DNA of 44,941 nucleotides, taken from assembly GCA_025453975.1 (NCBI GenBank), contig JALOPI010000040.1:1-44941 (forward strand), given 5' to 3'. Each line of letters opens with the position of its first letter. Position 1 is the stretch's first letter. Of the stretch, positions 35,175 through 41,531 are shown piece by piece. The DNA comes from Syntrophobacteraceae bacterium. Lineage in GTDB: Bacteria > Desulfobacterota > Syntrophobacteria > Syntrophobacterales > Syntrophobacteraceae. The position numbers and the translations under genes are program-made. Below the pieces are notes generated by a model. That model was not told the DNA's origin. It searched no databases and saw only the letters and a list, made by a program, of their open reading frames with translations.

Positions 35175-35444
35175 CTACTCCATTTCCCTGTTGATGGCTT
35201 CATACAGCAGGATCTGCTCGCGGACGCTCAATTTCCCGCTGGAAGCATTCGAAGATCCCGACTGTTGCGCCGCGCTGTCACGACAGGTCTGACATCTGGA
35301 TTCAGAGCAGCCCTGGCAGAAATGACAATCCGCGCATTGATGCTTCTTGTGGACGCCGTCCCGCGGACAGGTGGGATCAAACACAAGACCGAGACCTGCC
35401 ACGGGCTCAAAGCATGCATGACGTAAAGAATCCCGCGATTTCAT
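35175..35444 (-). CDS. Small cysteine-rich protein upstream of the L,D-transpeptidase
   Basis: 89 residues from ATG 35444 (GGGAGGG at 8 bases). The middle has HKKHQCADCHFCQGC followed by RCQTCR, with seven cysteines within 24 residues, a likely zinc or iron-sulfur binding region. The C-terminal part (LSVREQILLYEAINREME) is helical. No signal peptide or membrane helix. The stop precedes the transpeptidase start by one base, so the two are co-transcribed and probably co-translated. I know the type from Desulfobacterota as an uncharacterised small Cys-rich protein; function unknown. The longer upstream part of the open frame is not supported. Confidence 0.65.
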   Translation of the reverse strand: MKSRDSLRHACFEPVAGLGLVFDPTCPRDGVHKKHQCADCHFCQGCSESRCQTCRDSAAQQSGSSNASSGKLSVREQILLYEAINREME

Positions 35445-35760
35445 AATGATGACCCTCCCGCAGTCCATCGAAGAAGGCCGTGGCTCCGAGAACAGGCAAC
35501 CTGCAGCAGCCAGCCCGGTTCCATGTAGACCTGACTGGCCGTTCGAGCTAAGCTCTGCAAGCGCGGAGGCGTGGTACACTCCGCGTTGCTTGTGTGGTTA
35601 TGTCTTGCATACATTAGACCATGGTGGGGTGCTGTGCAAGGGGACTTTTGAGAAACCCTCGCCAATCCAGGGAAAGGCGTTCACGCGATGCCGCGGGATT
35701 CCGATGCGGCTCCCGGGGGCCGGGATCCCCATCTGGAAGCGCCTGGAAAGGGCAACTTCA
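35445..35760. promoter_or_regulatory. Divergent intergenic region with an inverted repeat
   Basis: 316 bases between the Cys-rich gene (minus) and tadA (plus). It holds the perfect inverted repeat CGCGGAG-N10-CTCCGCG at 35562-35585 and, on the plus strand, a weak promoter-like pair (TTGCTT at 35585-35590 and TACATT near 35609). An in-frame ATG at 35704 extends tadA by 19 residues but has no ribosome-binding site. Confidence 0.4.
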
Positions 35761-36231
35761 TTGGATTTGCATCGAATCTTCATGCGGCAGGCCCTTGAGG
35801 AGGCTTTGAAGGCCGCGGAGTCGGGGGAGGTCCCCGTGGGAGCCGTGCTGGTGGATGCGGGAGGGCAGGTGCTGGCCTCCACTCGCAACAGGCCCATCGA
35901 GCGCCGTGACCCCACGGCCCACGCCGAGATCCTCGCTCTGAGGGAGGGGGCCCTTCGGGTGAACAATTACCGCTTGCCCGGAACCGCTCTCTATGTAACC
36001 CTCGAGCCTTGCTCCATGTGCGTGGGTGCCATGCTCCATGCCCGGGTGCGTACACTGGTCTTCGGTGCATACGATCCAAAATCGGGCGCTGCGGGCAGCG
36101 TTGTGGACTTGACAAACGTGCCGGGCTTCAATCATTATGTCGAGGTTGTCGGGGGCGTCGAAGCCGAGGCCTGCGCCCGGGTGATTCAGGATTTTTTTCG
36201 CCTCCGACGGACGAAGGGCACGGGAAGGTAG
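35761..36231 (+). CDS. tadA: tRNA-specific adenosine deaminase TadA
   Basis: 156 residues from the TTG at 35761, which has GGAAAGGG at 8 bases and reproduces the usual N-terminus with FMRQALEEA; ATG 35704 is an alternative. TadA converts wobble A34 to inosine in tRNA-Arg(ACG). The zinc and catalytic motifs TAHAEI (HAE) and PCSMCVGAML (PCxxC) are intact, as is the FNHYVEVVGGV end. Its stop is one base before a tRNA-Ser gene, so the mRNA probably continues into the tRNA and is processed. Confidence 0.93.
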   Translation: MDLHRIFMRQALEEALKAAESGEVPVGAVLVDAGGQVLASTRNRPIERRDPTAHAEILALREGALRVNNYRLPGTALYVTLEPCSMCVGAMLHARVRTLVFGAYDPKSGAAGSVVDLTNVPGFNHYVEVVGGVEAEACARVIQDFFRLRRTKGTGR

Positions 36232-36232
36232 T

Positions 36233-36325
36233 GGAGAGGTACCGAAGTGGCCGTAACGGGGTCGACTCGAAATCGACTTGTCTTGTGAAGAGCAGGGCAC
36301 GTGGGTTCGAATCCCACCCTCTCCG
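36233..36325 (+). tRNA. tRNA-Ser (CGA)
   Basis: Full cloverleaf with a long class II variable arm. Acceptor GGAGAGG pairs with CCTCTCC; the anticodon arm GTCGA-CTCGAAA-TCGAC presents CGA, reading UCG; the T arm has GTTCGAATC. Discriminator is G and CCA is encoded (36326-36328). It begins one base after the tadA stop. Confidence 0.96.
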
Positions 36326-36348
36326 CCACTCATTTCCAAGGCGCTTCG

Positions 36349-36380
36349 ACCTGCATGCTGTCGAGTACGCAGGTTTTTTC
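36349..36380 (+). terminator. Rho-independent terminator between the two tRNA-Ser genes
   Basis: ACCTGC and GCAGGT form the stem (14-base loop) and are followed by TTTTTTC. It ends only 4 bases before the second tRNA-Ser, leaving no room for a separate promoter between them. Confidence 0.75.
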
Positions 36381-36384
36381 ATGC

Positions 36385-36475
36385 GGAGAGATGTCCGAGC
36401 TGGCTGAAGGAGCACGACTGGAAATCGTGTGTATGCCCAAAAGGTGTACCGAGGGTTCGAATCCCTCTCTCTCCT
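36385..36475 (+). tRNA. tRNA-Ser (GGA)
   Basis: Class II tRNA with acceptor GGAGAGA pairing with TCTCTCC, anticodon arm CACGA-CTGGAAA-TCGTG giving GGA (reads UCC/UCU) and T arm GAGGG-TTCGAAT-CCCTC. The discriminator is T, not the G usual in bacterial tRNA-Ser, and CCA is not encoded. It runs directly into the dnaX N-terminus. Confidence 0.93.
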
Positions 36476-36480
36476 ACCTT

Positions 36481-38244
36481 GTGCTGGCCAGAAAATGGCG
36501 GCCCCAGAGCTTCGATGAGGTCGTCGGGCAGGATCATGTGACGCGCACCCTGCGAAACGCCATTCGGGGTGGCCGCGTCGCCCACGCCTATCTCTTCACG
36601 GGGGCTCGGGGGGTGGGCAAGACCTCCGTCGCCCGCATCCTGGCCAAAAGCCTCAACTGTGAGCTCGCCGCCGGTGCTTCGCCCTGCGGCACCTGCTCGA
36701 ACTGCCGGGAGATCACCCAGGGCCATTCCGTGGATGTGCTCGAGATCGACGGGGCGTCCAATCGAGGGATCGACAGCATCCGGGAGCTGCGGGAGACGGT
36801 GCGTTACCGTCCTTCCAAAAGCCGCCACAAGATCTACATCATCGATGAAGTGCACATGCTGACCACCGAGGCCTTCAACGCGCTGCTCAAGACCCTGGAG
36901 GAGCCACCCGAGCCTGTTCTTTTCATCTTTGCCACTACCGAGCCCCACAAAATTCCCTCTACCATCCTGAGCCGCTGTCAGAGGTTCGATTTTCGCCGCA
37001 TCGACACGCCGAGACTGCTGGAGCACCTGAAGACCATCGTGGCCGAAGAGCGGGTGGATCTCTCCGAGCTGGTGCTGTACTCCATCGCCCGGGAGGCCGA
37101 CGGCAGCATGCGTGATGCTCAGAGTCTCCTCGAGCAGCTTCTGGCTTTTTCGGGGGAAGGGCTGAGCGACGATGAGATCCTGGATGTTCTCGGCGTGGTC
37201 GATCGCCGGAGCGTCCACCGGGCTGGCGGCGCCATCCTACAGGGGGATTCCCTCACTTGCCTTCAGGTGGTCGACGATGTCTACCGGCGTGGCATCGACA
37301 GCCGCAGGTTCTGCCAGCAGCTTTGCGATTTCTTCAGAAACCTGCTCTGGCTCTCCGTTGGAAAGGGCCAGGCCGAAGCGGTCCTGGATCTTCCGGCGAC
37401 GGAAGTGGCGCTGCTCCGGGAGCGCCTGGGGCAGGCGAGCCCGGAATCGCTCCAGCTTTGTCTCCAGTCGCTGGTCAGGGGGGAGGAGGAGATTCGGCGC
37501 TCGTCGGCCCCTCGACTCAGCCTCGAAATGCTGCTCCTGCGATTGAGCCAGCTTCCCCGCCTGGAATCCCTGAATCGGGTGGTGGACGAGCTGGAGCGGC
37601 TGGAGCGCGCGGTTTCGGGCATCGCGGCCCGGGGACCGTCCGTCCGGGAAGGCCGTCCTGCCCTCGACTTCCCTTCGACGCAGGCGAACCGGGAGCCTCG
37701 GGGGACATTGGCGGGACAGCCATCGGCGGAGGAGCCTCCTGGCCCGGCCCTTCCCGTGGATGCGGGGGGGGGGGGAGGGGTGGGTCGGGCACCGTCCGGG
37801 GCCGTCCCGCCCGAGGAGATGGTCGCCCGCTGGCCTGCCTTCGTCCAATGGCTGGAGGGGAAGGATCCCAGGCTTGCGGCGAAGCTCGGCCAAAGCACCG
37901 TGAAGACGGTGGCCGAGGGGGCTGCTGAGCTTGAAGTTCTTGAAATCTATGAAAATTTATTCCAGGATGCGGCGACCACCAAGGTGTTGAGCGATCTCGC
38001 CGCCGATTATTTTGGGTTCAAAATCGACTGGACCGTCACCCCACGGCTATCGGTCCGTGGGGACGTGCCCGACCGCACGCGGAAGCCGGCGGCGTCCAAG
38101 GTCAGCCCCAGGCGCCTGGTCATGGAGAGCAAGGTGGTGCAGCAGGCCCTGGAGATTCTCGGGGGCGAGCTCATCGAGGTTCGATCCGTGGAGCGCGATC
38201 AGAGTGCCCGGGCCAAAGGTCGCTCTCCCAAGGCGTCCCCGTGA
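36481..38244 (+). CDS. dnaX: DNA polymerase III subunits tau/gamma, DnaX
   Basis: About 587 residues from GTG 36481, giving VLARKWRPQSF. The clamp-loader AAA+ module has Walker A GARGVGKT (about 37-44), the zinc site CELAAGASPCGTCSNC, Walker B DEVHM and sensor 1 TTEP; domain III and a Pro/Gly-rich linker follow, then the tau-specific C-terminal domains. Starts are ambiguous: E. coli DnaX begins MSYQVLARKW, and here SYLVLARKW is read from codons inside the 3' end of the tRNA; an in-frame ATG at 36433 lies inside the tRNA. A run of 12 G at 37764-37775 (codon about 429) could cause slippage. DnaX, YbaB and RecR form the classic operon. Confidence 0.93.
   Translation: MLARKWRPQSFDEVVGQDHVTRTLRNAIRGGRVAHAYLFTGARGVGKTSVARILAKSLNCELAAGASPCGTCSNCREITQGHSVDVLEIDGASNRGIDSIRELRETVRYRPSKSRHKIYIIDEVHMLTTEAFNALLKTLEEPPEPVLFIFATTEPHKIPSTILSRCQRFDFRRIDTPRLLEHLKTIVAEERVDLSELVLYSIAREADGSMRDAQSLLEQLLAFSGEGLSDDEILDVLGVVDRRSVHRAGGAILQGDSLTCLQVVDDVYRRGIDSRRFCQQLCDFFRNLLWLSVGKGQAEAVLDLPATEVALLRERLGQASPESLQLCLQSLVRGEEEIRRSSAPRLSLEMLLLRLSQLPRLESLNRVVDELERLERAVSGIAARGPSVREGRPALDFPSTQANREPRGTLAGQPSAEEPPGPALPVDAGGGGGVGRAPSGAVPPEEMVARWPAFVQWLEGKDPRLAAKLGQSTVKTVAEGAAELEVLEIYENLFQDAATTKVLSDLAADYFGFKIDWTVTPRLSVRGDVPDRTRKPAASKVSPRRLVMESKVVQQALEILGGELIEVRSVERDQSARAKGRSPKASP
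37764..37775 (+). repeat. Run of 12 G in the dnaX linker
   Basis: A 12-base G homopolymer inside dnaX codes for Gly-rich linker. One extra G sends the frame to a stop at 37926-37928, one lost G to a stop at 37901-37903. Both would give a product ending shortly after domain III, like the gamma form. Confidence 0.85.
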
Positions 38245-38339
38245 GCAGGCCGCGGCCCTTGGAAGGTGGCACCCGTGGAGAACCCTGAGCCCCGAGCCCT
38301 GAGGCATGCGTTTGGGGCGGGCGAGGAGGAACGGCTTTG

Positions 38340-38663
38340 ATGAAAGGCTTCAACCCGTTGCAGCAGGTCAAGGAAGTGCAGGAGAAGCTCCAGAAGATGC
38401 AGGAGGAGCTGGCGACGATGACGGTGGAGGGAAGCGCCGGCGGAGGTATGGTGACCGTCGTGGTGAGCGGCCGCCAGGAGGTACTGAGCATTCGAATCGA
38501 GCCCCAGGTCATCGATTCCGAAGAGATCGAAATGCTGCAGGATCTGGTCGTGGCGGCGATCAACGATGGGCTGCGCAAGTCCCAGGAGCTTTCCACCCGC
38601 GAGCTGGCCAATATCGCCGGGGGACTGAACATCCCGGGCCTCAAGATCCCCGGCTTGTTCTGA
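38340..38663 (+). CDS. ybaB: YbaB/EbfC family nucleoid-associated protein
   Basis: 107 residues from ATG 38340 (AGGAGG about 9 bases before; a TTG one codon earlier is possible). Dimeric DNA-binding protein of the YbaB family, thought to organise the nucleoid or assist RecR. A long amphipathic N-terminal helix (QQVKEVQEKLQKMQEEL), the central beta sheet and the motif ISxxEIEMLQDLVVAAINDG (seen as DSEEIEMLQDLVVAAINDG) fit. Encoded between dnaX and recR, its usual place. Confidence 0.93.
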   Translation: MKGFNPLQQVKEVQEKLQKMQEELATMTVEGSAGGGMVTVVVSGRQEVLSIRIEPQVIDSEEIEMLQDLVVAAINDGLRKSQELSTRELANIAGGLNIPGLKIPGLF

Positions 38664-38704
38664 AGCTGTTTTGAGCCATTGCATCGGTTCGGGTTCTCTT
38701 CGTC

Positions 38705-39307
38705 ATGGGTGTTTACCCCTCCATCCTCTTCGACCTCATTCGGATGCTGAGCCGTCTTCCCGGCTTGGGGGAGAAGAGCGCCACCCGCATCGTCATGCAG
38801 CTGCTTCGCATGCCCAGGGAGGAGGTCAGAGCCTTGGCGGCCCTCATTCACCGGGTGCGGAGCGAGATCCGAGCCTGCAGTCGCTGCTACCATTTCACCG
38901 ATGCGGAGGTCTGCGATCTCTGTCGGGACCCGAGCCGGGACACCGGGGTGCTCTGCGTGGTCGAAAGCACCGCGGACCTCCTGGCCATTGAGCAGTCGGG
39001 GGCTTTCAAGGGGCGATACCATGTGCTTCAGGGGGTGCTCGCTCCCCTCAACGCCATGGGTCCCGAGAACATCCGCATCCGCGAGCTCATGAAACGGTTG
39101 GACGAGGAGGTTGTTCAGGAGGTCATCATCGCCACCAATCCCAGTGGTGAAGGCGAGGCGACAGCCCATTATCTCTCCAGGCTCCTCAAGGACCGTCCCC
39201 TGCGCATCTCTCGCATCGCCTACGGAGTTCCCATGGGGAGCGACCTCAAATACATCGACCGGGTGACCATCGAGCGGGCCCTCAAGGGCCGTCAGCCTTT
39301 CGGGTGA
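38705..39307 (+). CDS. recR: Recombination protein RecR
   Basis: 200 residues. RecR forms a ring and loads RecA with RecF/RecO at gaps. The helix-hairpin-helix region (LSRLPGLGEKSATRIV), the zinc finger CSRCYHFTDAEVCDLC (about 58-73) and a TOPRIM domain starting at LCVVEST are recognisable, and the end YGVPMGSDLKYIDRVTIERAL is characteristic. Third gene of dnaX-ybaB-recR, 41 bases after ybaB. The ribosome-binding site before ATG 38705 is weak, so coupling to ybaB is likely. Confidence 0.95.
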   Translation: MGVYPSILFDLIRMLSRLPGLGEKSATRIVMQLLRMPREEVRALAALIHRVRSEIRACSRCYHFTDAEVCDLCRDPSRDTGVLCVVESTADLLAIEQSGAFKGRYHVLQGVLAPLNAMGPENIRIRELMKRLDEEVVQEVIIATNPSGEGEATAHYLSRLLKDRPLRISRIAYGVPMGSDLKYIDRVTIERALKGRQPFG

Positions 39308-39317
39308 GAAGGAGGGC

Positions 39318-39346
39318 TTGACCTTTTTCACGCCCAACGGTTAGAT
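39318..39346 (+). promoter_or_regulatory. Sigma-70-type promoter of the por operon
   Basis: TTGACC, 17-base spacer, TTAGAT. It starts 10 bases after the recR stop. An inverted repeat ACGGT-N6-ACCGT (39337-39352) overlaps the -10 box and could be an operator. The leader to porG is about 130 bases. Confidence 0.5.
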
Positions 39347-39481
39347 TACCGTGATAATCCAGCGATATTTGATTGTAAAACAGTTGATATCATTGAGGAA
39401 TTCAACCTCTTCCCCGTCGAGGGGAGACGGCCATCACCGGGACTCTATTGAACGGAATCCATGAGAATGGAGTGAAGAGCA

Positions 39482-40030
39482 ATGGTTGAGATTCGATTTC
39501 ATGGTCGAGGCGGGCAGGGCGCCGTCACATCGGCGGAGCTCACGGCTCTGGCGGCCATCGAAGAGGGTAAGTACGCCCAGGCGTTTCCGAGCTTCGGGCC
39601 CGAGCGCCGCGGAGCCCCCGTCATGGCGTTCGTGCGTGTGAGTGAGGGGCCGATCCGTTCCCGGGAAAAGGTGTACACCCCGGACATCGTGGTGGTGCTG
39701 GACCCTTCGCTGATGCAGATCGTCAACGTGGAGACGGGCCTCAAGGAAGGCGGGCTCGTCATCCTGAACAGCAAGAAGAGCGCCGAGGAGATCCGCCGGG
39801 AGACTGGACTGAAAGCCCGCCTCGCCCTGGTGGATGCATCCAGGATCGCCATGGAGACCATGCGGGTGCCCATCACCAACACCACGATGCTGGGGGCTCT
39901 CCTCAAGGGTACGGGCATCATGAGCATCGACGCTCTGAGGGGCCCGATCCAGGAACGGTTCGGCCCCATCGCCGAAAAGAACCTGAAGGCCTGCATGCGC
40001 GCTTTCGACGAAACCACAGTGGAGGGATGA
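39482..40030 (+). CDS. porG: Pyruvate:ferredoxin oxidoreductase, gamma subunit
   Basis: 182 residues with the start HGRGGQGAVTSAELTALAA, the signature of the gamma domain of 2-oxoacid:ferredoxin oxidoreductases. It helps bind coenzyme A. The block FPSFGPERRGAPVMAFVR is typical of PorG. Start ATG 39482 follows GGAG. First gene of porG-porD-porA-porB, spaced by 1-27 bases. By the sequence of PorA, pyruvate is the likely substrate, but other 2-oxoacids cannot be excluded. Confidence 0.92.
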   Translation: MVEIRFHGRGGQGAVTSAELTALAAIEEGKYAQAFPSFGPERRGAPVMAFVRVSEGPIRSREKVYTPDIVVVLDPSLMQIVNVETGLKEGGLVILNSKKSAEEIRRETGLKARLALVDASRIAMETMRVPITNTTMLGALLKGTGIMSIDALRGPIQERFGPIAEKNLKACMRAFDETTVEG

Positions 40031-40033
40031 TCC

Positions 40034-40327
40034 GTGGCCAAGGAAACGGGGATTGTCAGTTGGAAGGAGCTGGAGCTGGGCATATCGATCCACAAGCCCG
40101 GATCGGCCAGCGAGCTCAAGACGGGGGACTGGCGCTCGGCGCGGGCGGTGACTGATTTCGATAAGTGCATCAAGTGCGGGCGCTGCTACATTTTCTGTCC
40201 GGATGTGGTGTATTCGCGAAACGACAAGGGTTACTACGAGCAGAACTATTACTACTGCAAGGGGTGCGGGATCTGCGCCAACGAATGTCCCGTCGACGCC
40301 ATCACCATGGTTCAGGAGGGCGACTAA
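40034..40327 (+). CDS. porD: Pyruvate:ferredoxin oxidoreductase, delta (ferredoxin) subunit
   Basis: 97 residues, GTG start at 40034 (GGAGGG 8 bases before). Two [4Fe-4S] motifs, CIKCGRCYIFCP (about 47-58) and CKGCGICANECP (about 77-88), form the 8Fe ferredoxin unit that carries electrons from the thiamine site outward. Its N-terminal 40 residues match PorD. It lies 3 bases after porG and one base before porA. Confidence 0.92.
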   Translation: MAKETGIVSWKELELGISIHKPGSASELKTGDWRSARAVTDFDKCIKCGRCYIFCPDVVYSRNDKGYYEQNYYYCKGCGICANECPVDAITMVQEGD

Positions 40328-40328
40328 C

Positions 40329-41504
40329 ATGGCCAAGCGAGTGGGAATGGAGGTCTCCATCGCGGCGGCTGAGGCCGTGGGACTGGCGGACGTGGATGTC
40401 ATCGCGGCCTATCCCATCACGCCGCAGACCCACATTGTCGAGCATTTGTCGGAGCTGGTGGCGAGCGGGCATCTGGATGCTGAGTTCGTGCCGGTGGAAT
40501 CGGAGCACAGCGCCATGAGCACCTGCGTGGGCTCTTCGGCGGCGGGGGCAAGGACGTTCACGTCCACGAGCTCCCAGGGCTACGCCCTCATGTCCGAGAT
40601 CTGTTACATCGCGGCGAGCCTTCGCCTGCCCATCGTCATGGTGACGGCCAACCGCGCCCTGAGCGCGCCCATCAGCATCTGGAACGACCACGCCGACCTG
40701 ATGATGGCTCGCGACACGGGCTGGATCCAGACTGTGGCCGAGAACGGTCAGGAGGTGGTGGATCTCATTTTCCATGCCTTTCGGGTGGCCGAGGATCATC
40801 GGGTGCTTTTGCCCGTCATGGTGAACCTGGACGGGTTCATTCTGAGCCACATGATCGAGCCCATGATCCTGCCGGACAAGGCGGAAGTGCAGGCCTACCT
40901 GCCGCCTTACGTGCCCAGGCTGCGCCTGGATCCCGGGAAGCCCGTGACCATCGGACCCGTTGGCATGCCCGATGTCTACACCGAGGCCAAGAAGGTTCAC
41001 GACGAGGCGCTCAAGGGCTCCCGGGCGGTCATCGAGGAGGCCTGGGATGACTTCGAGGTCAAGTTCGGGCGCCGCTACCGGGCCGTTGAAACGTATAAGG
41101 CCGGGGATGCCGAGACCATGCTCATCACCATGGGGAGCATTTCCGAAACGGCCATGACGGCGGTGGATGGCCTGCGGGAGCAGGGAAGGAAGGTCGGACT
41201 CACGCGGATCCGGCTCTGGCGGCCCTTCCCGGCCAGGGATCTCTTTGATGCCGTCAAGGGCGCCAAGCAGCTGGTGATCGTGGACCGCGCCATGAATCTC
41301 AACGGCATCTGCGGCCCCGTGTGCGGCGAGATCAAATCGGTACTCTTCGACCAGCATCACGCTCCCTACGTCAAGAACTACATTGCCGGTCTGGGCGGGC
41401 GCGATGTCACCGTTCAGAACTTCACGGAGATGGTGGAAGGCGCGGAGCTCTCGGCCCAGCGCGGAGACCCCATGGGCTACGAGCTCATCAACCTCAAGGA
41501 ATAA
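40329..41504 (+). CDS. porA: Pyruvate:ferredoxin oxidoreductase, alpha subunit
   Basis: 391 residues from ATG 40329. PorA carries the pyrimidine end of the thiamine site and the CoA/pyruvate determinants. Key stretches are YPITPQTHIVEHL, SEHSAMSTCVGSSAAGARTFTSTSSQG and NRALSAPISIWNDHADLMMARDTGWIQ; this last is characteristic of pyruvate-specific enzymes such as Thermotoga PorA. The open frame runs further upstream but that part overlaps porD. Co-transcribed with the other por genes. Confidence 0.94.
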   Translation: MAKRVGMEVSIAAAEAVGLADVDVIAAYPITPQTHIVEHLSELVASGHLDAEFVPVESEHSAMSTCVGSSAAGARTFTSTSSQGYALMSEICYIAASLRLPIVMVTANRALSAPISIWNDHADLMMARDTGWIQTVAENGQEVVDLIFHAFRVAEDHRVLLPVMVNLDGFILSHMIEPMILPDKAEVQAYLPPYVPRLRLDPGKPVTIGPVGMPDVYTEAKKVHDEALKGSRAVIEEAWDDFEVKFGRRYRAVETYKAGDAETMLITMGSISETAMTAVDGLREQGRKVGLTRIRLWRPFPARDLFDAVKGAKQLVIVDRAMNLNGICGPVCGEIKSVLFDQHHAPYVKNYIAGLGGRDVTVQNFTEMVEGAELSAQRGDPMGYELINLKE

Positions 41505-41531
41505 TCCCCTGTTCAGACGAGGATGCACGAC

